The position numbers were made by a program, and so were the translations under genes. 15,418 nucleotides of DNA from assembly GCA_026389255.1 (NCBI GenBank), contig JAPLIF010000078.1, positions 1 through 15,418 on the forward strand, written 5' to 3'. This DNA is from Cyanobacteriota bacterium (GTDB lineage: Bacteria > Cyanobacteriota > Cyanobacteriia > PCC-6307 > Cyanobiaceae). Below the pieces are notes generated by a model that did not search any database, was not told the DNA's origin, and was given only the letters and a program-made list of their open reading frames with translations. This document shows, in pieces, positions 1 through 7,868 of the stretch. The first letter of the stretch is position 1. Every line of letters starts with the position of its first letter.

Positions 1-1245
1 GTGATCACCTCGGAGGAGGCCAGCCGCCTCATCCAGGGCCTGGAGGCCATCCGGGCCGAGGCGGCCGCTGGAGACTTTCGACCCGGCCTGGAGGTCGAGG
101 ACGTCCACTTCGCCGTGGAACGGCGCCTGATCGACCTTCTGGGGGACCTCGGTAAGAAGCTGCATACGGGCCGCAGCCGCAATGATCAGGTTGGCACCGA
201 TGTGCGTCTCTGGTTGCGGCGCCGCAGTGACGACGTGGACCAGGCCCTGGTGCGCCTGCAGCGTGCCTTGCTGGCCCAGGCCGAGGCCCATGCGGACACC
301 CTCATTCCCGGTTACACGCACCTGCAGCGCGCCCAGCCCGTCTGCCTGGCCCACCACTTGCTCGCCTACGTGGAGATGGTCGAACGGGACCGCCAAAGGT
401 TGGCGGATGGTCGCCGTCGCATCAATCTCTGTCCCTTGGGGGCCGCCGCCCTGGCCGGTACGCCGGTGCCGATTGATCGCCGCGCCACCGCGGCCGAGTT
501 GGGTTTTGAGGCGATCTACGCCAATAGTCTCGATGCCGTCAGCGATCGGGATTTCGCGGTGGAATTCATGGCCGCCGCCAGCTTGGTGATGGTGCACCTC
601 AGCCGCCTCAGTGAGGAGGTGATACTTTGGGCCAGCGAGGAGTTCGGCTTTGTCAGCCTCACCGATCGCTGCGCCACCGGGAGCAGTCTGATGCCCCAGA
701 AAAAAAATCCCGATGTGCCCGAACTGGTGCGGGGTAAGAGCGGCCGGGTCTTCGGCCACCTGATGGGGTTGCTGACCATGATCAAGGGTCTGCCCCTGGC
801 CTACAACAAGGATTTTCAGGAAGATAAGGAGGCGCTTTTCGATGGCGTCAGCACCACCCTGGCCAGCCTGGAGGCGATGGCGATCCTGATGGAGGAGGGC
901 TTGGAGTTCCGGCCGGCGCGGCTGGCGGCGGCGGTGGCAGCCGATTTCTCCAATGCCACGGATGTGGCGGATTACCTCGCCGCCCGCGGGGTGCCTTTTC
1001 GGCAGGCCTATCAGCTGGTGGGTGGCCTGGTGAAGACCTGCCTGGCAGAGGGAGTCCTGCTGCGGGACCTTCCCTTAGAGCGCTGGCAGGCCCTCCATCC
1101 GGCTTTTGAGGACGACATCCATGCCACCCTCGAACCCAGGCGGGTGGTGGCGGCCCGTTGCAGTGAGGGGGGCACCGGTTTTGCCTTGGTGCGAGGCCAG
1201 CTGGACCTCTGGCGCCGTCGCCTGGCCGGAGAGACCGCAAGCTAG
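1..1245 (+). CDS. argH: Argininosuccinate lyase, 5'-truncated by the window edge
   Basis: ArgH cleaves argininosuccinate to arginine and fumarate, the last step of arginine synthesis, as a cytoplasmic homotetramer. 414 residues are visible. The family is about 460 residues, so about 45-50 N-terminal residues lie before base 1, and the GTG at base 1 is an internal Val codon rather than the start. Visible landmarks are [11 protein letters not shown] (54-64), [10 protein letters not shown] (104-113, with the catalytic-region His107) and the fumarase/lyase signature [12 protein letters not shown] (227-238), whose serine loop carries the catalytic base in known ArgH structures. The C-terminus is complete and ends in TAG. 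No frame break is seen. The next gene starts 57-120 bases downstream on the same strand, and no terminator-like hairpin with a T-run lies between. Identification is secure. Confidence 0.97.
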   Translation: MITSEEASRLIQGLEAIRAEAAAGDFRPGLEVEDVHFAVERRLIDLLGDLGKKLHTGRSRNDQVGTDVRLWLRRRSDDVDQALVRLQRALLAQAEAHADTLIPGYTHLQRAQPVCLAHHLLAYVEMVERDRQRLADGRRRINLCPLGAAALAGTPVPIDRRATAAELGFEAIYANSLDAVSDRDFAVEFMAAASLVMVHLSRLSEEVILWASEEFGFVSLTDRCATGSSLMPQKKNPDVPELVRGKSGRVFGHLMGLLTMIKGLPLAYNKDFQEDKEALFDGVSTTLASLEAMAILMEEGLEFRPARLAAAVAADFSNATDVADYLAARGVPFRQAYQLVGGLVKTCLAEGVLLRDLPLERWQALHPAFEDDIHATLEPRRVVAARCSEGGTGFALVRGQLDLWRRRLAGETAS

Positions 1246-1291
1246 GCGCAGGTTCTGCTGATTCCAACAAGGAGAGGAAGCCATCCTGTTC

Positions 1292-1296
1292 GGAGG
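1292..1296 (+). promoter_or_regulatory. Shine-Dalgarno GGAGG upstream of a non-homologous GTG
   Basis: GGAGG sits 6 bases before a GTG at 1303 that is in frame with the downstream RRM protein. This is the best ribosome-binding site near the gene, yet the RRM homology starts only at the GTG at 1366, which has no such site. It may drive a 21-residue N-terminal extension, or it may be coincidental within a long 5' leader. Confidence 0.4.
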
Positions 1297-1365
1297 ATTA
1301 ACGTGGGTGGGTTGTTGGCCCTAGCGCCACTTCGATTTTCCGCGTTGGTCCCCTCTGGTTCTTCC

Positions 1366-1860
1366 GTGAGCATTTTCGTAGGCAATCTTCCCTTCCGCGC
1401 TGAGCAGGAGGACGTCTCTGAACTTTTCGCCCCCTTCGGCGAGGTCGTGACCTGTTCCCTTCCCCTCGAGCGGGAAACTGGACGCAAGCGGGGCTTCGCG
1501 TTTGTTGAAATGGCCGATCCCGAGGGCGAGAACCGTGCCATTGAGGCTCTTCAAGGAGCCGAGTTGATGGGACGTCCTCTGCGCATCAACAAAGCTGAAC
1601 CCCGGCCCGTCGGCGGCGGTGGGGGCGGTGCCCGCCGTGGTGGCTATGGCGGTGGGGGCGGCGGCTACGGCGGTGGTGGTGGTGGTGGATACGGAGGCGG
1701 CGGTTATGGCCGTGGCGGTGACGCCGGGGTTGAGCGTGGTTCCGGCGCCCGTGGCTGGGAGGACCGCAGCCATGGCGGTGGAGACAGCTTCGATGCCGGG
1801 CGTGCCCGCCGTCGCCGCAGCGGCGGCGGCGACGTTGAATATCCCGGTGCCGAAGTCTGA
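1366..1860 (+). CDS. RRM-type glycine-rich RNA-binding protein
   Basis: This is a cyanobacterial Rbp-like protein: one RNA recognition motif followed by a glycine-rich tail. Such proteins bind RNA, and several are cold-induced or involved in mRNA localisation. Counting from GTG 1366 (164 residues), RNP2 is IFVGNL (3-8) and RNP1 is KRGFAFVEM (41-49), within a complete RRM of about 80 residues. Residues 83-118 are almost pure Gly/Tyr/Arg, followed by a conserved-looking ARGWEDRS segment and an arginine cluster. I chose GTG 1366 because the family usually begins M-S-I-F-V-G-N; the upstream in-frame GTG at 1303 has the better ribosome-binding site and would add 21 residues. The stop is 10 bases from the stop of the convergent dusA. 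The exact Rbp paralogue cannot be told from the sequence alone. Confidence 0.9.
   Translation: MSIFVGNLPFRAEQEDVSELFAPFGEVVTCSLPLERETGRKRGFAFVEMADPEGENRAIEALQGAELMGRPLRINKAEPRPVGGGGGGARRGGYGGGGGGYGGGGGGGYGGGGYGRGGDAGVERGSGARGWEDRSHGGGDSFDAGRARRRRSGGGDVEYPGAEV
1612..1719 (+). repeat. Low-complexity Gly/Tyr repeat in the RNA-binding protein
   Basis: This is a GGN-rich tract encoding tandem G(n)Y units: GGY, then GGGGGGY, GGGGGGGY and GGGGY, ending in GRGG. It is the disordered RGG-like tail of the RRM protein. Such tracts vary in length between strains and are prone to replication slippage or assembly collapse, so the exact repeat number is less certain than the flanks. Confidence 0.8.
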
Positions 1861-1870
1861 GCTTGCAGTC

Positions 1871-2923
1871 CTAGAGCCCCCGATCTTCCAGTTGTTGGGC
1901 GGCCGCGATCAACACTTCGGGTCCGGCATCCCGCCGGCAGGCCTCCTGGGTGATGGAGTTTCGCCAGTGGCGCGCTCCTCCCACCCCCTGGACTAGGTGC
2001 ACCAAGTGGCGGGCGATGGGCCACAGGCGTCCTCCCCTTGAGCACCATGTTTCGGCATGGGGCACCAGGCCCCTCAGGACCGATGCGGCACTGACTTCCG
2101 TTCCGGTCTGGCCGAACAGGACCCGGTCCACCGCCTTCCACCGCAGCGGATGGCCGTAGGCGGCTCGACCCACCATCACCCCGTCCATGGCCACGGATCC
2201 ATCGTCGGGTTCGGAGCACCGGGTCCCGGTCAGCACCGACTCGCAAGCTTCCAGGGTTTCAAGGCCCCCATTGAGCTCGATCAGCAGGCCTGGCCTGGCT
2301 TGTTTGAGCTGCTGCACCAGGTCCCAGCGCAGGGGGGGCACGGTTCGGTTCTGGTGGGGGTCCAGCCCCTTGAGCCAGGCCTTGCGGGCATGGACGCTGA
2401 AGCGGCTGGCGCCGCCGCTGGCCACCGTGTCCACAAAATGGACCAGCTCGGCGAAGGAATCACGGGCGTCGATGCCGATGCGATGTTTCACCGTGACGGG
2501 TAGGCCGCTGGCCTGGACCATGGCCGCTACGCAATCGGCCACCCGTTCGGGTTCGGCCATCAGGCAGGCCCCGAACCGCCCTTGAACCACCTTGGCACTG
2601 GGACAACCCACGTTCAGGTTGACCTCGTCGTAGCCCCACTCGGCTGCCAGGGCGGCCGTTTGGGCCAGAATGCTTGGGTCGTCCCCTCCCAGCTGCAGGG
2701 ATAGGGGCCGCTCGATCGGATCACAGCCCAGCAGCCGTTCCAGGCGCCGCTGCCGTTCGTTGCCATCGGCACGGGCATCCTCAAGAATGTGATGGATGGC
2801 CCTGGCCACCACCATTTCGCTGTAAAGCAAGGCATGGCGGCTGATTTGGCGCATCAGCACCCGGAAATGCCGATCTGTGCAATCGAGCATCGGCGCCACA
2901 CTGAACCGGTAAGCCTGTTCCAT
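1871..2923 (-). CDS. dusA: tRNA-dihydrouridine synthase A
   Basis: This FMN-dependent enzyme reduces uridines to dihydrouridine in the tRNA D-loop with NADPH. Counted from the ATG at 2923 it has 350 residues, close to the usual 330-350 for DusA. Motifs read SVAPMLDCTDRHFR (8-21), NVGCPS (104-109, catalytic Cys107) followed by GRFGACLM, VKHRIGID, HARKAWLKGL and the late FMN-site DGVMVGRAAYGHP. The HARKAWLxGL motif points to DusA rather than DusB or DusC. A short insertion precedes DGVMVGR. The frame is open for 58 codons further upstream, but that part lacks homology and lies inside the divergent gene; an ATG at 2932 would add only three residues. Its start codon overlaps the start of the divergent flavoprotein, and its stop abuts the RRM gene. 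Confidence 0.95.
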   Translation of the reverse strand: MEQAYRFSVAPMLDCTDRHFRVLMRQISRHALLYSEMVVARAIHHILEDARADGNERQRRLERLLGCDPIERPLSLQLGGDDPSILAQTAALAAEWGYDEVNLNVGCPSAKVVQGRFGACLMAEPERVADCVAAMVQASGLPVTVKHRIGIDARDSFAELVHFVDTVASGGASRFSVHARKAWLKGLDPHQNRTVPPLRWDLVQQLKQARPGLLIELNGGLETLEACESVLTGTRCSEPDDGSVAMDGVMVGRAAYGHPLRWKAVDRVLFGQTGTEVSAASVLRGLVPHAETWCSRGGRLWPIARHLVHLVQGVGGARHWRNSITQEACRRDAGPEVLIAAAQQLEDRGL

Positions 2924-4211
2924 GGTCCCCATGCTGCCTAACCAGACGTCGGTCCTCGTGGCCGGTGGCGGTCCGGCCGGATTCATGGCGGCGATCACGG
3001 CCGCCGAGGCCGGGGTCAAGGGGGTGCTGATCCTGGAGGCCACCGCCGAGCCCCTGCACAAAGTATTGATCAGCGGTGGCGGCCGTTGCAACGTCACCCA
3101 TGCCTGTTGGGAATCCCGGGTGCTGGTGGGCCACTATCCCCGGGGCGGCAAGGCCCTGCTGGGTCCCTTTTCCCGCTTCGCCGCGGCAGACACCGTGGCC
3201 TGGTTCGCCGCCCGGGGGCTGACGCTGGTGGAAGAGGCCGATGGACGGCTGTTCCCTTCCAGCCATCGTTCCTCCTCCGTCGTCGCCACGTTGCGGCGCC
3301 TGGCCAGTGCCGCCGGAGTTGACGTTCAGTCAACCCAGGCCCTGCAGACGGCCGAGGCCTCAGATGGCGGTTTTCGGCTCGGCCTGCGCGGTGGGGGGGT
3401 CGTGATGGCGGATCGGTTGGTCCTCGCGACCGGCAGCCATCCCAGTGGCCATCGCCTGGCCCGCGCCCTTGGACACACGATTGTGCCGCCAGTGCCGTCG
3501 CTGTTCAGCCTCAGCCTTGATGCGCCTTCGCTGCGCCATCTGGCAGGGGTGGCCATGGATCCGGTGGGCCTGCGGCTTTTCCCCCCCAGCGATCAAGACC
3601 CAGCCCCCTCGCGCGGCCAGGGGGCTGGGGAACCGCTGCAGCGGGGTGCGGTGCTCATTACCCACCGGGGGCTGAGTGGCCCCGCCACCTTGCGGTTTAC
3701 CGCCTTCGCGGCCCGTCGACTGCGGCAATGGGGATACCAAGCCACCCTTGAGGTGGATTGGACCGGGGGGCTCTCCCAGGCTGAACTGGAAGCGTATTTC
3801 GGCGAGGCCCGCCGCCAGCAGGCCCGCCGGCAACTGGGCAGCTGGCGTCCCTGGAGCGCCCTGAGCCGGCGACTCTGGTGCTCTCTATTGGAGATGCATG
3901 GCGTGGCCTTTGAGCAACGTTGGGCCGATCTTTCTGGCCCCATCCAACGGCAGTTGATCCAGTCGCTGCGAGCCAGCCGCTATCCCGTTGTCGGACGGGG
4001 CCCCTTCGGGGAAGAGTTCGTGACTGCCGGCGGTGTGCCCTTGGCCGAACTTCACTCAACCACCTTGGAAAGTCGCTCCCAGCAGGGGCTTTATTTTGCG
4101 GGCGAGGTGCTGGATGTGGATGGGGTGACAGGGGGCTTTAATTTCCAGCATTGCTGGACGAGTGGCTGGTTGGTGGGTGAGGCTTTAGCCGCTCTTGATG
4201 GTCAATATTGA
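2922..4211 (+). CDS. HI0933/BaiN/YhiN-family FAD-dependent oxidoreductase
   Basis: This is a flavoprotein of the HI0933-like family (E. coli YhiN, clostridial BaiN). The family is FAD-binding, but the substrate is unknown for most members. The protein has 429 residues, a usual length. It opens with a Rossmann FAD-binding GGGPAG (15-20), then SGGGRCNVT (51-59), a central LATGSHPSG, HRGLSGPA, and the diagnostic end motif AGEVLDVDGVTGGFNFQ (393-409) followed by TSGW. All landmark segments are present in one frame. The start could be ATG 2922 or ATG 2931; the second leaves seven residues before the first beta strand. It is divergent from dusA with no spacer and converges on pilC with 1 base between stops, so its promoter must lie inside dusA. 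A specific function should not be assigned from the family name. Confidence 0.9.
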   Translation: MVPMLPNQTSVLVAGGGPAGFMAAITAAEAGVKGVLILEATAEPLHKVLISGGGRCNVTHACWESRVLVGHYPRGGKALLGPFSRFAAADTVAWFAARGLTLVEEADGRLFPSSHRSSSVVATLRRLASAAGVDVQSTQALQTAEASDGGFRLGLRGGGVVMADRLVLATGSHPSGHRLARALGHTIVPPVPSLFSLSLDAPSLRHLAGVAMDPVGLRLFPPSDQDPAPSRGQGAGEPLQRGAVLITHRGLSGPATLRFTAFAARRLRQWGYQATLEVDWTGGLSQAELEAYFGEARRQQARRQLGSWRPWSALSRRLWCSLLEMHGVAFEQRWADLSGPIQRQLIQSLRASRYPVVGRGPFGEEFVTAGGVPLAELHSTTLESRSQQGLYFAGEVLDVDGVTGGFNFQHCWTSGWLVGEALAALDGQY

Positions 4212-4212
4212 T

Positions 4213-5276
4213 CTAGCGAATCTTCTCGAATACCGAGAACATTGGGAGATACATGGCCACCAAAATTGAAGCCACAATGCCGCCAACCAAAACGATCATG
4301 GCGGGCTCGATCAGGGAGGTAAGCAACTTTACGGTGGTACTGATTTCGTCTTCATAAAAGTCGGCCACCTTGGAGAGCATGGCGTCCATGTTTCCGGTTT
4401 CCTCACCCACCCCAAGCATGCTGATGGCCAGCTCAGGAAATAGGTTTTTGCTGCTTAATGCGGTACTTAGCGGCACCCCTTCGCTGACATCCTGCCGGCT
4501 GGCTTTGATGGCATCACTCATCACACTATTACTTGTAGTTTCATAGAGAAGATCAAGAGCCATCAAAATAGGTACGCCGGCTTTGGAGAGGGAGGCCAAG
4601 GTACGGCAGAACTGGGCGGTCACCGTTTTCTGGATCAGGTCGCCGCATTGAGGGTCTTGAACGTGGTGGCAAAGCTCGGAATCAGGAACATCGTCATACC
4701 GAGAAACACAAGAATGGCCACCACAAAAACCGTAACGGGGTAGCCAAGGGCCCCTTTGACCTGGTTCTGAAGTTTGGAGTTCTGCTCTAGTAGTAGGGCC
4801 AGCCGACGTAGCGTTTCATCCAGGACGCCACCAGCTTCACCGGCTTCCACCATGGCAATGGTGAGATTGTCAAACACCCGTGGCCAGTGCCGCATGGATT
4901 TAGCCAGGCTTTCGCCCTGGTTCACATCCTGAATCATGCTGCCGAGAGCCCTGCGAAATAGGGGCGGCTTCTGCTGGCGTTGGATCATATCAAGACTGCG
5001 AAGAATGGGTACTCCGGCATTAACCATCGCCGCCAATTTATTGGCAAAAATCGCTTTGTCGTTGATGGTGACCCCTTTTTCCAGCCAGCGCCTCCAGCCC
5101 TCCGGGTCCCGTGGTTTCTCCGCGTCGGGGGTGGTGCTGCGAGAGCGACTGAGGGTGGTGTAAGTCACTCCCCGGCGCCGCAGAACCCGGCGGGCGGCCG
5201 CCGGGTTCTCCGCTTCCAGCTTGAGCTCGCGCTGCTGACCAGACTTGGTGCTGTAAGTCGCCGTAAAGGTGGGCAT
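4213..5276 (-). pseudogene. pilC: Type IV pilus inner-membrane platform protein PilC, internally deleted and frameshifted
   Basis: PilC is the polytopic membrane platform of the type IV pilus motor, with two repeated T2SSF domains and three membrane helices, usually about 400 residues. The N-terminal part (ATG 5276 to TGA 4635, 213 residues) holds the first T2SSF domain and the first membrane helix (about 178-200), ending near SFATTFKTLNA. The C-terminal half is in another frame: GDLIQKTVTAQFCRT begins at about 4644 and runs through a second T2SSF domain and the last helix to TAG at 4213. In family members these segments are separated by roughly 60-65 residues including helix 2. Here they abut at about 4642-4647, which fits a deletion of 3n+1 bases. 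A frameshift alone could not restore the topology. It lies 29 bases downstream of pilT. Confidence 0.88.
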
Positions 5277-5305
5277 GGGCGGAAGCGGGGTATTTGGTGG
5301 GAGGG

Positions 5306-6406
5306 TTAGCGGACAGCCATTCCGTCACCCAACTGGAACAGCCGTTCCAGCTCATCGGATCGCCCAGACTTGGCCAGGGCTTCGGCCTTGCTGATGCGGC
5401 CTTGCTGTACCAGGTTCGCCAGAGCCCTCTCCAGGGTTTGCATGCCTTGATTGGCGCCAGTTTGGATCTGGGAATAGATCTGGGCTGTCTTGGCTTCGCG
5501 GATCAAGTTGGCGATGGCTGGTGTATTGACCATGATCTCCTGGGCCATGACACGTCCAAAGGAGCCCTTGATGACCGAACTGTTCTTGCAAAGGGTTTGA
5601 CTGAACACCGCCAAGAGACTGCCACTCAATTGCACCCGAATTTGGGCTTGTTGGCCCGTGGGGAAAACGTCGACCATCCGGTCGACGGTCTGGGAGGCGG
5701 AACTGGTGTGCAAGGTGCCAAGGACCAAGTGACCGGTTTCGGCGGCGGTGATGGCGAGTTGAATGGTTTCCAGATCGCGCATTTCACCGACCAGAATCAC
5801 GTCGGGATCTTCCCGCAGGGCAGCACGCAGGGCATTGCCAAAGCTACGCGTGTCCTCGTTGACTTCACGTTGATGGATGATCGATTTGACATTTTTATAG
5901 GTGAATTCAATGGGGTCTTCAATGGTAATGATGTGCTCTGATCTCGTCTGGTTGATATTATTAAGCACCGAAGCGAGCGTGGTTGATTTCCCCGATCCAG
6001 TCGGTCCCGTCACCAAAACCAGTCCACGGGGAGAGCGACACACTTCCTCGAGAATCGGCGAGGAGCCTAGGTCCGTAAGGCTGGGGATGTTGCTACCCAG
6101 GGCCCGCAAACAGGCCGCGTAGGTCCCTCGTTGACGGTAAACATTGATCCGGAAACGCCCCACACCACGGAGTCCGTAGGAACAATCGAGATCCCAGTTC
6201 TGCTACAGATGTTTGCGCTGGGAATTGCTAAGTAGGGAGAAAATCAGCCGGCTGCAATCATCGTCCGTCAAAGACTCGTCGCGGATCGGAGACAACTTGC
6301 CGTTGAAGCGTCCATAGGGTGGTTGACCTGCGGCCAGGTGAAGATCACTGCCACCGGATTTGACCAGGTCGGCCATCAGATCTTCAATCATCACCTCATC
6401 ATTCAT
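5306..6406 (-). pseudogene. pilT: Pilus retraction ATPase PilT with an in-frame amber stop
   Basis: PilT is the hexameric ATPase that depolymerises type IV pili for twitching and DNA uptake. The frame runs from ATG 6406 to TAA 5306 (366 sense positions, usual length) but contains one TAG at 6205-6203, codon 68. Both sides are in the same frame and PilT-like: SLLSNSQRKHL before the stop, then QNWDLDCSYGLRGVGRFRINVYRQR after it. The family usually has Glu at this place, so GAG to TAG is the simplest explanation. Downstream, Walker A GPTGSGKS (134-141), the Walker B region DPDVILVGEMRD and the His box TGHLVLGTLHTSSASQ are preserved. A GGAG lies 8 bases before the ATG, and pilB ends 4 bases upstream. 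Reinitiation at GTG 6163 would give an ATPase lacking most of the N-terminal PAS-like domain. Confidence 0.9.
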
Positions 6407-6410
6407 CGAT

Positions 6411-7868
6411 CTAGCTCCGCGATTCGAGACAATAGGGGCATTCCAACCATTCGTCTTGAAGGCCTGCTCCGCAACCTTTGCAGGTGAGGGTGCTGAGGGC
6501 CCTGGCCTGGCGTTCCGATTCCAGGCCCGTATCGGTGAGCAGCATGCGTTCGACCTCTTCGAGACTGGTCAATCCCACCCTCACCAGCTCGAGGCCGTAC
6601 CCCAGCAGGGTTTTCATGCCACTTTCGATGGCGAGTCGGCGCAGTTCGTTGGTGCTGGCCCGTCTGGAAACAGCGGCGGCCAGGGTCTCGGTCATGGTGA
6701 GCACTTCGTACACGCCCACCCGGCCCGAGTAGCCCCGGCCGTTGCAACGGGGGCAGGCCCCCTCGGATCCAGCGGCCACCGTGCAGGCGCGAAAGAAGCT
6801 GGGGGTGCTGTCGTGGGCGCCGATTAGGCCGAAGTGGGCCAGCTCGTTTTCGCCAGGATGGTGTGGAATACGGCAATCGCTGCATAATTGTCGCACCAGC
6901 CGCTGGGAGACTACCCCGAGTAGGGAAGCGCTGACAAGAAAGGGTTCTACACCCATCTCATCAAGGCGGGCGAAGGCGCTGACCGAGTCATTGCAGTGGA
7001 GGGTGGTGAGCACCAGGTGACCGGTGAGGGCCGCTTCAATGGCGGTCTTGGCCGTTTCGATGTCACGGGTTTCGCCGACCAGGAGCACATCCGGGTCCTG
7101 ACGCATGAAAGCCCGCAGGGCCATGCTGAAGTCGTAGCCCTTTTCGCGATTGACCTGGGTTTGGGTGATGCCCCGCAGGCTGTATTCAATCGGATCTTCC
7201 ACTGTGCAGATATTGATTGCCGGATCGTTGCGTTCGCCGAGCAGGGCATAGAGGGTTGTGGATTTTCCTGATCCTGTCGGTCCCGTAACCAGGATCATCC
7301 CAAAGGGTTTGCCCCCCATGCTGCGCACTAGCTGCCTGACCGGTCCATCGGTGATCAGGCCATCAAGACCCTCCTGGGTGGCGATGTTGTCGAGCAGTCG
7401 CATCACCACCTTTTCGCCATGGCGACCGGGCAGGGTGCTAACTCGGAAATCCGTGCTGCGGCCGCGGTAACTGCGTCGAATCCGGCCATCCTGGGGAAGT
7501 CGACGCTCAGAAATATCAAGATCGGCCATGATCTTGACCCTGGATGTGACCGCTGGTGTTAGGGTTTTGGGCAGACTTTCCACATCTCGTAGGACCCCAT
7601 CCAGGCGGAAGCGTATTAATAGTCGGTCATCCTGTGGCTCCATATGGATGTCACTGGCCTTCATCATTAAGGCTTCAATGAGAATGCGATCAACCAGATT
7701 AAGAACAAGAGAATTATTTTCTTCCCGGCCGCTGGCTTCCAGGTCTTCGCCAACATCGTTGGTGTTTTCAGCGCCGGTGGTTGTGACGGCTCGGCTAAAA
7801 TCAAGATCGCCGAAAATCGACGGGCGATTTGTTTCGTCTGGCCGCGTTGAATGGGCGTCGTAGTTCAT
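6411..7868 (-). CDS. pilB: Type IV pilus extension ATPase PilB/GspE, short N-terminus
   Basis: PilB powers pilus polymerisation as a cytoplasmic hexamer docked on PilC. The protein has 485 residues. The catalytic half is intact: ASDIHMEPQ (71-79), GPTGSGKST Walker A (196-204), VEDPIEYSLRG Asp box (223-233), DPDVLLVGETRD Walker B (258-269), TGHLVLTTLHCND His box (282-294), and the tetracysteine zinc site Cys329/332/372/375. Before it lie only about 50 polar residues, where many PilB/GspE proteins carry a 150-200-residue MshE-type domain; the frame upstream has no further start codon. The C-terminus adds a second CxxC...CxxC pair (Cys463/466/477/480), a zinc-ribbon-like tail. It is first in a pilB-pilT-pilC run whose other two genes are broken, so it is probably non-functional for piliation here. 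Confidence 0.92.
   Translation of the reverse strand: MNYDAHSTRPDETNRPSIFGDLDFSRAVTTTGAENTNDVGEDLEASGREENNSLVLNLVDRILIEALMMKASDIHMEPQDDRLLIRFRLDGVLRDVESLPKTLTPAVTSRVKIMADLDISERRLPQDGRIRRSYRGRSTDFRVSTLPGRHGEKVVMRLLDNIATQEGLDGLITDGPVRQLVRSMGGKPFGMILVTGPTGSGKSTTLYALLGERNDPAINICTVEDPIEYSLRGITQTQVNREKGYDFSMALRAFMRQDPDVLLVGETRDIETAKTAIEAALTGHLVLTTLHCNDSVSAFARLDEMGVEPFLVSASLLGVVSQRLVRQLCSDCRIPHHPGENELAHFGLIGAHDSTPSFFRACTVAAGSEGACPRCNGRGYSGRVGVYEVLTMTETLAAAVSRRASTNELRRLAIESGMKTLLGYGLELVRVGLTSLEEVERMLLTDTGLESERQARALSTLTCKGCGAGLQDEWLECPYCLESRS

Noticed and set aside
1704..2246. - strand frame of 180 residues crossing from dusA into the RRM gene
   Set aside because: It lies out of frame with dusA and antisense to the Gly-rich tail. 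The composition is an artefact of GGN codons read backwards.
2924..3097. 58-residue N-terminal extension of DusA
   Set aside because: It lies fully inside the opposite flavoprotein gene and has no DusA homology; the normal DusA start is at about 2923.
4635..4650. Programmed frameshifting in pilC
   Set aside because: No slippery heptamer is seen at the join, and about 60 residues including a membrane helix are absent, which a frameshift cannot restore.
6203..6205. Programmed readthrough or a special amino acid at the pilT TAG
   Set aside because: No stop-codon recoding structure is evident, the family has an ordinary residue here, and the adjacent pilC is also broken, so simple decay explains it better.
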